Positions 43,301 to 51,948 of a stretch of 64,000 bases of DNA are shown in pieces; the stretch's first letter is position 1; each line of letters opens with the position of its first letter. The stretch is from Verrucomicrobiota bacterium. GTDB taxonomy: Bacteria; Verrucomicrobiota; Verrucomicrobiia; Opitutales; Seribacteraceae. The notes beneath the pieces are model-generated. The model ran no database searches, was not told where the DNA came from, and saw only the letters and a list, made by a program, of their open reading frames with translations. Location: NCBI GenBank assembly GCA_028343845.1, contig JAOLZO010000001.1:1-64000 (forward strand). Reading direction: 5' to 3'. The position numbers were made by a program, and so were the translations under genes.

Positions 43301-44229
43301 GATCCGCCTGCGACAAGGATTTCTTCGGAACCTTCGGAACCCTCGAAGGTGACCAAAGTCTTGCCCGAGGTTGCATCCAAAGCCGAAACTGCAGCAGTAA
43401 TTCCCATGGTGAAGTAAACGCGGTTGCCTTTTGACACGAGCCTGCGGGCCAGTTGGGTGGGTCCGCTCTTGAGAGGCCAAAGGTGGTGATGCCATTTCGG
43501 GATCTTTCGTTTCCAAAGGACGACTCCGTTAAATGCATCTCGGGCAATCAGCTTCCAGTCAGGGGGGAGCTGGATGGATACGCGGGAACCCTCGTCCATA
43601 ACGTAGAACAAGCGCCCCTTGGACGATGTCATGGCACTCATGCTGGCCATCCGGTCGTGGTGGCGGGACCAGCGCGGACTGCCTACCCACTGCAGGCGGC
43701 GCGGTGGACCCACCCGAGTGTCTTTGGCAACGGCGTTACCGTCCGCTCCGTGCAAGTAATGAGTCCATTCGTCGATATCTTTGGACCATTGCTTGTCGAT
43801 TCCTTTCCATTTGCCATCTTTCTTTTGGTAGGCTTTGCCCAGTGGAGTGAGCACCCGGTTGATTTCCTTTTGACTCACGTCGGAGCCTTCCTCGATCAAG
43901 AGCAAGTTCACTAAGTTGTCGATATAGGGCAATTGGCCGCCTTTCCATAAATCCGCCGCAATGGGGCCATAGGTTCCTGCTGCCTTTCGAATCTCTTTGC
44001 GCACGGTATCCAATTCGGATGTATCCGTCACGAGGGCTTGCACTTGAAAGCTTTCGTTCGGGCGCAGTTCGTTGGTGGCTGAGCCGTCCTTGCTTCCGAC
44101 ATGGGCGACAAACCCCCCTTTGATTCCAGATTCTTGCAATATGCGCGAAATTTCGGCTTTGGACGAACTTGCGATCAAGGCGACATTTGCACAGACCAAG
44201 AGCGTAGGAAAGAGAAGCAGTTTTTTCAT
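40333..44229 (-). CDS. Large secreted PQQ-propeller + LamG protein
   Basis: A 1298-residue exported protein with a signal peptide (1-25, ending SSSKAE). PQQ-like blades fill about 165-570 (ALDATSGKTLVTFEG, CYDAETGKKRWEHE, AYEATTGKTLWTS). A Pro-rich linker leads to the opening DWPTYRGNTNRSGKS and a second propeller (about 645-960). A LamG/concanavalin-like domain follows (about 980-1185; KWHHVAGVLSKDKSMRLYLNG, GLIDEVRLHFGEMD), then a last propeller segment. The design suggests a carbohydrate-binding surface protein. It sits between a sulfatase (61 bases upstream) and an S41 peptidase, probably cotranscribed. Confidence 0.87.
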   Translation of the reverse strand: MKKLLLFPTLLVCANVALIASSSKAEISRILQESGIKGGFVAHVGSKDGSATNELRPNESFQVQALVTDTSELDTVRKEIRKAAGTYGPIAADLWKGGQLPYIDNLVNLLLIEEGSDVSQKEINRVLTPLGKAYQKKDGKWKGIDKQWSKDIDEWTHYLHGADGNAVAKDTRVGPPRRLQWVGSPRWSRHHDRMASMSAMTSSKGRLFYVMDEGSRVSIQLPPDWKLIARDAFNGVVLWKRKIPKWHHHLWPLKSGPTQLARRLVSKGNRVYFTMGITAAVSALDATSGKTLVTFEGSEGSEEILVAGGSLLALVNKGASELKDYVPKNNVGDQGRVRTEFVWDEKPRILMCYDAETGKKRWEHESPVAPLSPASDGERAYFHDGKIVTAIEIKTGKVAWKGSPSARRSSVQFNFGPRLVVVDGVVVFAGGDRSMTAYEATTGKTLWTSPHERGGYQSPEDLLVIGGLVWSAPITSTKDSGVWTGRDLKTGETKRSFPPKVNPYWFHHRCHIAKATERFLLASRTGIEFVDIENSHWDLNHWVRGGCLYGVMPCNGLVYAPPHNCACYPEAKLFGLNALAPEGSPRKSSDPKKDHDRLEKGPAYGKTNPPEKINPSDWPTYRGNTNRSGKSNAGVSPELDPAWETEIGDGDRLSSVIVADGKLFVAEIDAHAVHCLDTSTGKILWTHVAGGRIDSPPSYHEGAVLFGSADGTVTSLRASDGALSWRFQAAPEDLRHMAFEQLESVWPVSGNILIREGAAYFVSGRSNFLDGGLRFYKLDAKTGKVLVQTEVNETDPETGKNLAERHQILNMPVGLTDVLSCDENFIYMRSQKFDHNGNRVGIGPHSGTPASQGSVQKGEGVHLFSPTGFLDGDWFHRSYWVYGRSFAGGHGGYYQAGKFAPSGRILVHDKDTVYGFGRKPQYLRWTTTIEHQLFSAPMEQASGSESAGPATNRRGPSAPTQMITFGIPKTLNPMGKALAIEAWIKAEKNDGVIVARGGPRDGFAITIEKGRPRFHIRASDKLASIGSRERIVGKWHHVAGVLSKDKSMRLYLNGRLIAKGEAPALIGSDPIQSLDIGADSLSAVGNYASPFNFTGLIDEVRLHFGEMDPAFFSKVVENAGPKRAIGKNCVLACSFDDGKATDLSSGKHQATVNGAKPEEGKFGGAFRFVSKPKKGGNQKGGSGVAHNWTHDVPVLARGMVLAEDVVFVAGPPDVMDEEETFKRIMARDSSVNEVLAKQQAALAGTQGSVLLAISTKTGETLAKYNLGYLPTWDGLVAANGKLFLSTEKGTITCLKGQK

Positions 44230-44290
44230 GACTTAGGTATTTTGCCCGAAAAGCAGGTAATCGTCTTCCGAATAGATCGGAGGAGATTCT

Positions 44291-45730
44291 TTACTTTTTC
44301 GCTAGTTTGGGGAAAGCTTTGCTCAAGTCGAGCTTGTCGCCCATTTTGTTTTGTAACTTCAATAGTTTGGGAAATAACTTCCCAATGGTTTTCTTGCCTC
44401 CGGGGGTGGCGGCCAAGTCGTTCTTTTCCTCAGGGTCCTTGTCCAAGTCGTAAACCCGGATGATGGGAACGTCCGGGTAGGCGATCAACTTTACGTTCTT
44501 AACCGTGATCGAACGCTGGGCGCTCAAGTAAGCGCCGTATATTTCATTGTAGGGGGATTTTTTCGAGTCTCCGCGGGCCAAGGGCAGGATGTCATTGAAT
44601 TCGACGTGCTTGGGTTTCTCCATTCCGGCAAGGGCGAGTGAAGTGGCCATCACGTCCTGCAGGTAGATGGGTGCCTCGACTTGTTTCCCTTTGGGAATCC
44701 CCGGGCCCTGGACGATGAAGGGAACGCGGGTGCTGTGTTCGTAGAGGTTTTGCTTTCCGAGCAAGCCGTGGTGACCGACCCCCAATCCGTGATCTGCGGA
44801 GTAAAAGACATAAGTGCTTTCGGCCATTCCCGATTTCTCCAACGCGTCCAGAATTAGCCCGATCTGGACGTCCATGTGGGTAATGATTGCGTAGTATTCC
44901 TGGCGGTTCACTTTGATGGCATGCTCGGTCCGAGGCATCGGAGCGAGTTTCTCGTCCCTGAGACTATGCGGGCAACGGATCTTGTCCTTATAGGGATACA
45001 TCGGGAGGAAATTGGATGGAACTTTGATCCGGCTCAGGGGATACTTGTCGATGAATTCCTTGGGGGCTTGGCGGGGGTCATGAGGGGCGTTGAAGGCGAC
45101 GTAGGCGAAGAAAGGATTCTTGTCGACATGCTTCTTCGCTTCGTCCAGAAAATAGATCGCATCTTCGGCCACAATTTCGCTCCAGTGCCTGCCGCCTTTC
45201 CAAAAGCCTTCGAATTTGGGGTCGTAAGGACTCCACGGATCCGGTTTTCCCGCTAGTGGACGGTTGTATCCGGCAGGCGTCTGGTTGGGCATTCCCCCGC
45301 GCACGTTACGGGTAACGTCGAAGCATTTCTCGGCGCTTGCCCGGACATGCCATTTGCCAGTCATGTAAGTTTTGTATCCGGCGCTCTTCATGTTTTCGGA
45401 CCAGAAGCGCCCGTCGGCCCGTTCTGCCTCCGCTTTTTTAGATGCCTGCTCGGCCCGCCAAATGAAGCGTCCCGTGTTGAGCATGTGACGGCTGGCCACG
45501 CAAACCGCGCCGCTCCAGGAACCCATGTTGTAGGCCCGCGTGAAGCTGGTGCCCGACTTCATCAGCCGGTCGAGGTTGGGGGTTTCGATATCAGTTATTC
45601 CGAGCTGTCCGATGGTCTCGTAGCACTGGTCGTCGGCAAAGATGAAGAGAACGTTTGGTTTCTTTGCGGCATGGAGGCAGCACGCGTAGGCGATGGCTGA
45701 CGCGAAGATGAGGGCTTTCGGGGGAATCAT
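44291..45730 (-). CDS. Secreted sulfatase
   Basis: A 479-residue S1 sulfatase. The ATG at 45730 starts MIPPKALIFASAIAYACC, a signal peptide; a TTG at 45748 is less likely. The formylglycine motif is C77-VASR in SGAVCVASRHMLNTGR, the CxASR form. Calcium ligands are IFADDQ (about 31-36). The block FYSADHGLGVGHHGLLGKQN holds the usual Asp-His, and a YDLDKDPEEKNDLA segment ends the protein, as in many marine sulfatases. It heads the run to the large propeller, the S41 peptidase and the dehydrogenase. The substrate is unknown. Confidence 0.93.
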   Translation of the reverse strand: MIPPKALIFASAIAYACCLHAAKKPNVLFIFADDQCYETIGQLGITDIETPNLDRLMKSGTSFTRAYNMGSWSGAVCVASRHMLNTGRFIWRAEQASKKAEAERADGRFWSENMKSAGYKTYMTGKWHVRASAEKCFDVTRNVRGGMPNQTPAGYNRPLAGKPDPWSPYDPKFEGFWKGGRHWSEIVAEDAIYFLDEAKKHVDKNPFFAYVAFNAPHDPRQAPKEFIDKYPLSRIKVPSNFLPMYPYKDKIRCPHSLRDEKLAPMPRTEHAIKVNRQEYYAIITHMDVQIGLILDALEKSGMAESTYVFYSADHGLGVGHHGLLGKQNLYEHSTRVPFIVQGPGIPKGKQVEAPIYLQDVMATSLALAGMEKPKHVEFNDILPLARGDSKKSPYNEIYGAYLSAQRSITVKNVKLIAYPDVPIIRVYDLDKDPEEKNDLAATPGGKKTIGKLFPKLLKLQNKMGDKLDLSKAFPKLAKK

Positions 45731-45849
45731 TTCCCCATGCTTGGGCAATAATCGATTTCTGGCAAGTTTGGATCGCGTGCGGATGCCTGATTTTTAGTTA
45801 TCGCTTCTACCCGCGAAATGCGAATGGGATATTCGCCTGGGCAGGAAAC

Positions 45850-45872
45850 AAAAAAGCCCGCTTGCGCGAGCT
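45850..45872 (-). terminator. Rho-independent terminator, GCAA tetraloop
   Basis: On the minus strand AGCUCGC pairs with GCGGGCU around a GCAA loop (7 base pairs with one U-G), followed by six T at 45855-45850. It lies 31 bases past the stop of the 222-residue gene (45903-46571) and before the sulfatase gene. Confidence 0.75.
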
Positions 45873-45902
45873 CTTGAAATATGAGTCGAATATGGAGGGA
45901 AA

Positions 45903-46571
45903 TTATTTTCTGCAATCGTGCATCACCCGGAGCCAAATTTCGCGCAGGTCGTGCATGCGCATATTCGTTTCCTTGAGGTATTCCTCAAAGACTCCTTTGT
46001 CCTGATGGGAGAAGAGCCGGTTGATCCGCAAGGACTCGTTCAAGGCGGCATGGGCTTTCTTAAGGTGGCATACCGCAAGCAGATAGTCGCCTAAATCCAA
46101 GCTGTTTGCAGCGAGAAAACAATGCCGCTCTCCATCTGACAGGCTTGCGCAATAACCCCAAGCCAAGCGGGCTTCGGGTTGTACCCGGTTGTGGCGCATG
46201 AGGTGTTCCCATGCATTCCTCAGGTAAGCATACAGCGCAGTGGTGGAAATGTAGATTGGATGCCGGTGGATCGTGTAGGGATCCATTTGGCGAACTTCAT
46301 CGATGTCGAGTGGTTTGAGTTGCTTCATTTGCTCCTCGTCGAGCTCGATGTCGTCGATGGATGCCCAATCTTCGTTCTGCCAACCCATGATGCTGGCAAT
46401 TGCGTCCAGTCGGTCAGGCTCGTTCTTAGTCTTGTTGTATGCGGAAATGAAACGGGAGACTTCCTTGTCTGACTTGCGCAAAAACTTTTGCCAATCCGCT
46501 TCGTTCCATGCAATGTCCCCACTATCCTCCCATTCTCCTTCGTTATTACTATCGAATTCGTATTGGCTCAT
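45903..46571 (-). CDS. Unknown 222-residue acidic protein
   Basis: A soluble, largely helical protein rich in Trp, Asp and Glu at its N-terminus (SGDIAWNEADWQKFLRKSD). The middle has IMGWQNEDWASIDDIELDEE, then DPYTIHRHPIYISTTALYAYLR; the C-terminus holds DLGDYLLAVCHLKKAHAALNES. I recognise no family and no catalytic motif. It is a single-gene unit: a hairpin terminator follows it, and it is divergent from the acylphosphatase gene. Confidence 0.68.
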   Translation of the reverse strand: MSQYEFDSNNEGEWEDSGDIAWNEADWQKFLRKSDKEVSRFISAYNKTKNEPDRLDAIASIMGWQNEDWASIDDIELDEEQMKQLKPLDIDEVRQMDPYTIHRHPIYISTTALYAYLRNAWEHLMRHNRVQPEARLAWGYCASLSDGERHCFLAANSLDLGDYLLAVCHLKKAHAALNESLRINRLFSHQDKGVFEEYLKETNMRMHDLREIWLRVMHDCRK

Positions 46572-46685
46572 TGCTGTGCTTGTGCGTTAGGGATTGAAGT
46601 GTTATAGGGAACAAAGAACTTTTCTCTCGTAGCTCGACCAAGGTCAAATAGTTTTTTTCAAAAAGCTGAATGGAATTCATGAATA

Positions 46686-46976
46686 ATGATGCAAAAAAGG
46701 CAGGAAACTAGAATTCGCGTTGTTTATTCGGGCCGGGTTCAGGGGGTGGGGTTTCGTTGGCAGGTAAGCCAAATGGCAAAGAATTTCGCAGTGACCGGAT
46801 TCGTCCGTAACCTGGAGGATGGAACGGTTGAGCTTTTGGTGGAGGGAAATTTGGGTGTGGCGCGTGGAATGATTGAAGCCGTTGATAAAAAGTTAAAGGA
46901 CTTTTGGGTATCGAAAGTTGAAGATGAAAGGACGGGCGATCCGCATCACGCAGGCTTCTCAATCGACTATCTTTGA
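46686..46976 (+). CDS. acyP: Acylphosphatase
   Basis: A 96-residue enzyme that hydrolyses acyl phosphates. The phosphate loop is [15 protein letters not shown] (about 12-26) with the catalytic Arg, and the catalytic Asn is in [17 protein letters not shown] (about 38-54). Both signatures are complete. The next codon is also ATG, so the first residue is uncertain by one. The 3' end overlaps the convergent cyclase-like gene by 18 bases. Confidence 0.94.
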   Translation: MMQKRQETRIRVVYSGRVQGVGFRWQVSQMAKNFAVTGFVRNLEDGTVELLVEGNLGVARGMIEAVDKKLKDFWVSKVEDERTGDPHHAGFSIDYL

Positions 46977-48152
46977 GGGCAGGCACCGATTCAAGCTGAG
47001 AAGTGCCATGGCTGTGCCGTACTGTTGATGATAATCGTAAAATGGGAAATCCCACCATGAACCGTCCTTTTCCTGAAGAGGAAGGAGAATCGATGCGAGT
47101 GATTGTTGGTACGCCGGCTGGTCTTTGGCATTCAGCGCCTTGATGCAAAAAGAGGCGTACAGGTGACCGTAGTAAAAGAAGTAGCCGGCGACCGCAGCCC
47201 ATGATTCATGAGGGACGGGACGCTTGCGTCCCATGTCGAGCCAACCGTTTCGCTTGATCAGGCGGTCCAGGCAGAGCTTGTGTACTTCGTCGGAAATGCT
47301 TTTTTCGCCCCAAAGCTGAAGCGCGATGTTGCAGGCATGCGATCGCCCGAGGCTACCTGCCGGTCTGTTGATTCCTCGGCGTGGCTTGTACTTCAGGTAT
47401 TCCCCGTACAAGTAGCTGTGGTCCGGCAACCTCTGTCTGTGTATGGCCGCAATGGCTCGGTCAGTCAGTCTCTTTGGTATTTCAATCCCCCGTTCCTGAG
47501 CTTCCTTCAAGGCGACAAGTCCCGTTGCATTGACAAACGAGATTGAGGATCCCGAGGGTTGCTTGGTCTGCAGGTTGAAATCGTAGTAACCCCATCCACC
47601 ATCCACAGATTCGTATTTTTGAAGCATTTTGACTTGGTGATCCATCACCTCCTCAATTCTTTTTCTCTTTTCCGATTCCTTTGTCCATGCATGCATCCGA
47701 GCGAGGGCTTGCAATCCGTAGGAATGCGCCCAAACGTTGTAAATTGCCATCTGGGAGGCTCGCCGCAGGTTGGGCAGATTTTCCAAGAGGTTTTCCTCAG
47801 CCTTTTGAATCGTGCTCAGGTACTCTTCTTCCTCGCTTTTGTTTTCGATGAGCGCGGAGATGCAAAGCGCCGTGACGGCAAGCCGGAAAGCCCGGTGCGA
47901 GCCTGGGACTGGTGCGAAAATATTGAGGCCTTTCGTTTGTCGCGCCGAGCCCCATGAACCGTCCTTGTTCTGGATTTTCTTTAGGAATTCGCATCCCAGT
48001 TGGATTGATTTCCTGATTTCCTGTTGCGAGGGCAGGGGAGGGGCAGAGCGATTTCCATCCTCCGCCCGGAGAAGGTTTACTCCGGGAAGAACAAAAAGAA
48101 GAGTCCCTGTGAATATTCTCTTCAGCAGGGAACAATGTGGCCTGTCTTTCAA
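46959..48152 (-). CDS. Secreted terpene-cyclase-fold (alpha/alpha toroid) protein
   Basis: A 397-residue protein with a signal-like leader (about 10-30) and repeats of the prenyltransferase/squalene-cyclase kind: [14 protein letters not shown] (about 55-68), [13 protein letters not shown] and [16 protein letters not shown]. These are QW-like motifs of an alpha/alpha barrel. The DxDD motif of squalene-hopene cyclase is absent, so cyclase chemistry is unlikely; such secreted proteins are common in PVC bacteria and unassigned. The start is a TTG that overlaps the adaptor stop (TTGA), so translation is coupled. It overlaps the acylphosphatase gene by 18 bases. Confidence 0.8.
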   Translation of the reverse strand: MKDRPHCSLLKRIFTGTLLFVLPGVNLLRAEDGNRSAPPLPSQQEIRKSIQLGCEFLKKIQNKDGSWGSARQTKGLNIFAPVPGSHRAFRLAVTALCISALIENKSEEEEYLSTIQKAEENLLENLPNLRRASQMAIYNVWAHSYGLQALARMHAWTKESEKRKRIEEVMDHQVKMLQKYESVDGGWGYYDFNLQTKQPSGSSISFVNATGLVALKEAQERGIEIPKRLTDRAIAAIHRQRLPDHSYLYGEYLKYKPRRGINRPAGSLGRSHACNIALQLWGEKSISDEVHKLCLDRLIKRNGWLDMGRKRPVPHESWAAVAGYFFYYGHLYASFCIKALNAKDQPAYQQSLASILLPLQEKDGSWWDFPFYDYHQQYGTAMALLSLNRCLPSKIVD

Positions 48153-49675
48153 GACTTCGGTTTTTCGGAAAGTACTTTGGTACCCAAACGGAGTCCCTTG
48201 AGAATTTCAACCCGGTCACCGAATCTTTTACCAATCTCTACCTTCTTTTTTTTCGGTTTCCCGTTTTTGGAGGGTAGGTAGACGAATTTGGAGTCGGGAT
48301 CGGCATCCTCGCCAAAGACTGTGGATGAAGGCAAAGTGAGTGCGTCAGGCTTTTCGTAGACTACGAGCTTGAGGCTGCAAAGGGTGCCCGGGAGCGGGTT
48401 CTTCTCTCCATCCGGGATCGTGACTTCTACGGTAAGGTCGTAGAGTCCGGGATTGATCGGGATTTCGCCGATCTGAGTCAGGCAGGCTTCGAGCTTTTCT
48501 TTGGTCTTTGTCAATCTCTCGATCTTGCCTTTCATTCCGGCATGCAAGTCATCCAGGTATTTTTCCGGGAGTTGAATCCGCACTTGCGTTCTTTTGTTCG
48601 GAGAGATGGTGAGGAATTCTTCATGCGGTTTGATTATTCCTGCCTTGCGAAGCTTTGGTTCGAGGCTTGTCGTACCAGACCATTTCCCTCTCTTGAAGGT
48701 TCCCCAGTAAAGAATGCCATTGACCGGGGAACGCGGGCTCATTTGCTTGGCGTCAAATTCCAGCTCAGTCTTGATTTTCATAAGCTTCGCTCTTTCCTCC
48801 TCCAACTTTTGCAATTCGAGCTTCTTTTTCTTTAATTCGACGGGCAGGACCTTGCGGATCGTGGACATTGACAACTTTTTCCGGTCGTAGGAATCTTGCA
48901 CGGCGACCACTTCTCGCGGGACCACGACGTCATTGAACTCCTGATTTTTCTTGATGGCTCCCTCGAGCAAAAATTTTGCCCGGTCGACTTGATTTTGCGT
49001 TCTTTGCAGAATGATCTCCTCGGTTTCCTCCGTCAGGTCATCCGCTTCATACATCTTTTTCAATTGGTTAAGCTCTTCGGTCGCATAGGCAAGGCTGTCA
49101 CGGTATGACTTGAGGGACATGGCCGCGGATTTTTTCTTATAGGGAAGGTCGATTTCCTTGAAACGCTCGAAGTCTTGACGGACATAGTTCTCCACCCGGT
49201 CGAGTTCCTTTTTTTCCATTGGAGCCAAGGTCTCGGCTAGTTTGACTTCGGAAGTGAGAATTTGCCTGTCCAAATCGATCATGGACAAGTCCGAATTGAG
49301 CAAGTTCAGGCGTTGCTTTATCTTTTCCTCTTCAAACTGGAGCAAGAGATCACCCTTTTTTACCTTTCTGCCCTGAACGGGTGGTTCGGTAACTTTGAGC
49401 TCCCCCCAGTTCTTTGTGGAAATGGAGACCGGGATGGCATCCGGGTCCTCGAAATATCCCTTGAGGGAAAGCTCAAGGCGAATGTACTTCTTTTTTACCT
49501 CGGTGGTCTCGGGCTTTTCCTTTACCTCCTTCTTTTCCTCTTGCCCTCCTTTCTTTTCCGCTTTCGTTGCATTGTCGTCTTCATCCTTGCACGCAGATGA
49601 TGAATCAGCATGAAGGCTTGCTGCCCAAGATCCGGAGATCAAAAGCACCGTGAGTAATAGCATTCCAGTTTTCAT
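48149..49675 (-). CDS. HlyD/RND-type periplasmic adaptor-like protein
   Basis: A 508-residue protein. The ATG at 49675 opens on a clear signal peptide (MKTGMLLLTVLLISGSWAAS). A Lys/Glu-rich stretch is followed by a lipoyl-like half (ELKVTEPPVQGRKVKKGDLL), a long coiled coil (about 130-310), then the second lipoyl half (RSPVNGILYWG) and a beta-barrel region (RVQIRLPEKYLDDLHAGMKG). This is the plan of HlyD or MacA-type membrane fusion proteins. No ABC or RND pump gene is adjacent. It is translationally coupled to a secreted cyclase-fold protein instead. Confidence 0.82.
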   Translation of the reverse strand: MKTGMLLLTVLLISGSWAASLHADSSSACKDEDDNATKAEKKGGQEEKKEVKEKPETTEVKKKYIRLELSLKGYFEDPDAIPVSISTKNWGELKVTEPPVQGRKVKKGDLLLQFEEEKIKQRLNLLNSDLSMIDLDRQILTSEVKLAETLAPMEKKELDRVENYVRQDFERFKEIDLPYKKKSAAMSLKSYRDSLAYATEELNQLKKMYEADDLTEETEEIILQRTQNQVDRAKFLLEGAIKKNQEFNDVVVPREVVAVQDSYDRKKLSMSTIRKVLPVELKKKKLELQKLEEERAKLMKIKTELEFDAKQMSPRSPVNGILYWGTFKRGKWSGTTSLEPKLRKAGIIKPHEEFLTISPNKRTQVRIQLPEKYLDDLHAGMKGKIERLTKTKEKLEACLTQIGEIPINPGLYDLTVEVTIPDGEKNPLPGTLCSLKLVVYEKPDALTLPSSTVFGEDADPDSKFVYLPSKNGKPKKKKVEIGKRFGDRVEILKGLRLGTKVLSEKPKS

Positions 49676-49738
49676 AATTCTCAACGAGTCCATATCGGTT
49701 TTGCGTTTGGGCAAGGATAAAAAAATCCTGCGGTTTTG

Positions 49739-51016
49739 CTAGTTGGAGGAATCAGCAAGCCTTGACAGGCTCGAGTCGCTCGGTAGTTGGAAGGCCCGCA
49801 GACCGAATGTATGCAGGGAGGCGAGCAAGTGGTCGAATATGTCCCCTTGTATCCCTTCGTAGTGAACCCAGCGGGTATCCTTCACGAAAACGTAAATTTC
49901 TATGGGGACTCCCTTCTCGGTCGGAGCAAGTTGGCGGACGAGAAAAGTCATGTCTTCCTTGTGTATCGAAGGGTTTGCCCCCAGGTATGCGAGGCAGTAG
50001 GCCCGGAAGGTTCCGATGTTAGTGAGGTTTCTTTGATTGAGGCAGAACCCTTCGTTCGGTAAGTCATCCTCCTCATTCGGACCGATTTCTTCGAGCTTTG
50101 CATTCAGGTAATCCTTCAATAGAGAGATCTTTTTGAGTTCGGTCAAATCGGACTCGCCGAGGAACTTGATGCTTGAAAGATCGATGAAAAGGCTACGCTT
50201 GATTCTTCTTCCTCCCGATTCGCTCATTCCTCGCCAATTTTTGAAGGCATCGGAAACCAGTGCGTGGGCAGGAATGGAAGTAATGGTTTTGTCCCAGTTT
50301 TGGACCTTTACCGTTGTGAGGGAGACCTCAATGACGTCACCATCCGCTCCATATTTGGGCATTTCTATCCAGTCTCCATGGCGAACCATGTTATTTACCG
50401 ATAGCTGAATCCCTGCGACCAATCCCAAAATAGCATCTTTGAAGACAAGGAGAAGAACGGCGGTAAGAGCGCCCAAACCAGAGAAGAAATAGAGGGGAGA
50501 CTTATCCAGCAAGATCGACAGGATAAAGATGACCCCCGAGGAATTGATGATGATCTTGACCGCTTGGCAGACCCCCTTGAGAGGCAACTTGCTTGAAAGC
50601 TCGCTATGCTGATAAAGCTTGAGCCCGGTGTTGATTACGGCGTCGATGACCCACAGCCCGATGAAGACGAGGTAGAGGTTGACCAAAGTCTCGATCAGGG
50701 AAGTGAAGGTGGGAGATTTTGCGAATGCAAGGGCGCTGAGGGTACTGATGATGAAGGCGGGGGCGAGATGGGAGACCCGGTGAAAGAATTTCTCCTCGAT
50801 TAGATACTTCCCTATTTTCGTCTTTGTTTTTTCGGTTAAGGTCCGGATGAACTTAAGTACGAACCTTTTAACCAGAAAATTCGAAAGCCAAGCGACGAGA
50901 AGGATGGCAACGGTCGCAAGAGCAAGATATGCGACCGATGAATTCTCCTCGCTCAATTGAAGCCGGTCACCAAGAAAATCAAGAAGCTTTTCCTTGAAAT
51001 CAAAAATCATATTCAT
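49739..51016 (-). CDS. MscS-family mechanosensitive channel, YbdG-like
   Basis: A 425-residue membrane protein with about five transmembrane helices (about 29-48, 68-84, 92-115, 145-165 and 172-190). The pore helix ends LLVFKDAILGLVAGIQLS, then NMVRHGDWIEMPKYGADGDVIEVSLTTVKVQNWD. This is the beta-domain signature of the long MscS branch with YbdG/MscM, including VEV and IPAHAL. It senses osmotic membrane stretch. The ATG at 51016 is preferred over a TTG at 51028, which lies in the terminator region. Confidence 0.93.
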   Translation of the reverse strand: MNMIFDFKEKLLDFLGDRLQLSEENSSVAYLALATVAILLVAWLSNFLVKRFVLKFIRTLTEKTKTKIGKYLIEEKFFHRVSHLAPAFIISTLSALAFAKSPTFTSLIETLVNLYLVFIGLWVIDAVINTGLKLYQHSELSSKLPLKGVCQAVKIIINSSGVIFILSILLDKSPLYFFSGLGALTAVLLLVFKDAILGLVAGIQLSVNNMVRHGDWIEMPKYGADGDVIEVSLTTVKVQNWDKTITSIPAHALVSDAFKNWRGMSESGGRRIKRSLFIDLSSIKFLGESDLTELKKISLLKDYLNAKLEEIGPNEEDDLPNEGFCLNQRNLTNIGTFRAYCLAYLGANPSIHKEDMTFLVRQLAPTEKGVPIEIYVFVKDTRWVHYEGIQGDIFDHLLASLHTFGLRAFQLPSDSSLSRLADSSN

Positions 51017-51025
51017 ATCGAGAAA

Positions 51026-51051
51026 CAAAAAGTGACCCCAAAGGAGTCACT
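51026..51051 (-). terminator. Rho-independent terminator
   Basis: On the minus strand AGTGACTCC pairs with GGGGTCACT around TTT (9 base pairs with one G-U), then TTTTT. It ends the coiled-coil gene 51087-51878 and lies just before the MscS gene start. Confidence 0.75.
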
Positions 51052-51086
51052 GTAAAAAGTTGAATGGAAAAGAACCGTTCCGGAAA

Positions 51087-51878
51087 TTACGATACCTGAT
51101 CGACCTCGAGAGGGAAACTGATTTTGTTCCCGTTTCGGGCGATCATGCGCAAGATTGCCTGCATGCCCTTGTTCAGCAAGTATTCTGGCTCGAGCCCGAG
51201 TTCTTTGGCACATTCTTCCAAACTCGAGGCAGTCACTTCCGCGCAAAGTTCCAAGTTGCTTTCAATCGTTGCCTGTGGCTCTTCTTCGGTTGCTATTCTG
51301 GAAGACGATTCGGCTTCGATCGGGTCTCCGGTTTCGATTCGGTTCGATGGGGTTTTCATAAGTACGGGGGTAGGGGATTCTTGCAGGGATGACCCGAGTT
51401 CGGGAGTCCCTTCAAAGTTTGAGTCAGGTTCTTCAACTGGTTCGCTAACCGATGAAATGGTTTCATCTGCACTTTGGAATTCAGGACTGTTTGCTGCTTC
51501 CTCGGAAGACTCTCCCGAATCTTCGTTAGAAAAATCTCCGTTCAGCTTGCGACCAAGTTTCTCAAGGTACTCTTCCTGCTCCAAAGCCTCCAATCGTTCC
51601 TGAGCAACCTCCAGTTTTTCATCAACGGAGGAAATCGTATCTTCCAATTCATTCACTTGATCGTCAACCAAATCGGCAGAAACCTTCAAGCCATCCTGCA
51701 ACGAGGAAATACGTTTGTCCAAGGCATCTTTCTGGGCGTTCACCTCCTCAATCAGTACACTTGTCTCGTCTCGCTTGCGAGCAACCTTGAGCTTTCCCTC
51801 CAACTCATTCTTTTGCTTGGACAACTCGCCAATCGCCCAAGTTAACGAAGAAACTTTCCCATCTGATTTGGTATCCAT
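51087..51878 (-). CDS. Coiled-coil protein, unknown
   Basis: A 263-residue soluble protein. Residues about 15-115 are a coiled coil (KQKNELEGKLKVARK, LEDTISSVDEKLEVAQER). A long acidic, Ser/Glu/Pro-rich linker follows (about 115-205). The C-terminus is a small helical module (SSLEECAKELGLEPEYLLN, KGMQAILRMIARNG) that may bind a partner. No family is recognised. It stands between the glycan cluster (70 bases upstream) and a terminator, so it may be the last gene of that long minus-strand run. Confidence 0.7.
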   Translation of the reverse strand: MDTKSDGKVSSLTWAIGELSKQKNELEGKLKVARKRDETSVLIEEVNAQKDALDKRISSLQDGLKVSADLVDDQVNELEDTISSVDEKLEVAQERLEALEQEEYLEKLGRKLNGDFSNEDSGESSEEAANSPEFQSADETISSVSEPVEEPDSNFEGTPELGSSLQESPTPVLMKTPSNRIETGDPIEAESSSRIATEEEPQATIESNLELCAEVTASSLEECAKELGLEPEYLLNKGMQAILRMIARNGNKISFPLEVDQVS

Positions 51879-51948
51879 ATATCTATTAGAGTTTTCTACA
51901 GGTAGAACCTGTTCTTAGGCAATCATTTTTGAATGTCAGGAGGAACTT

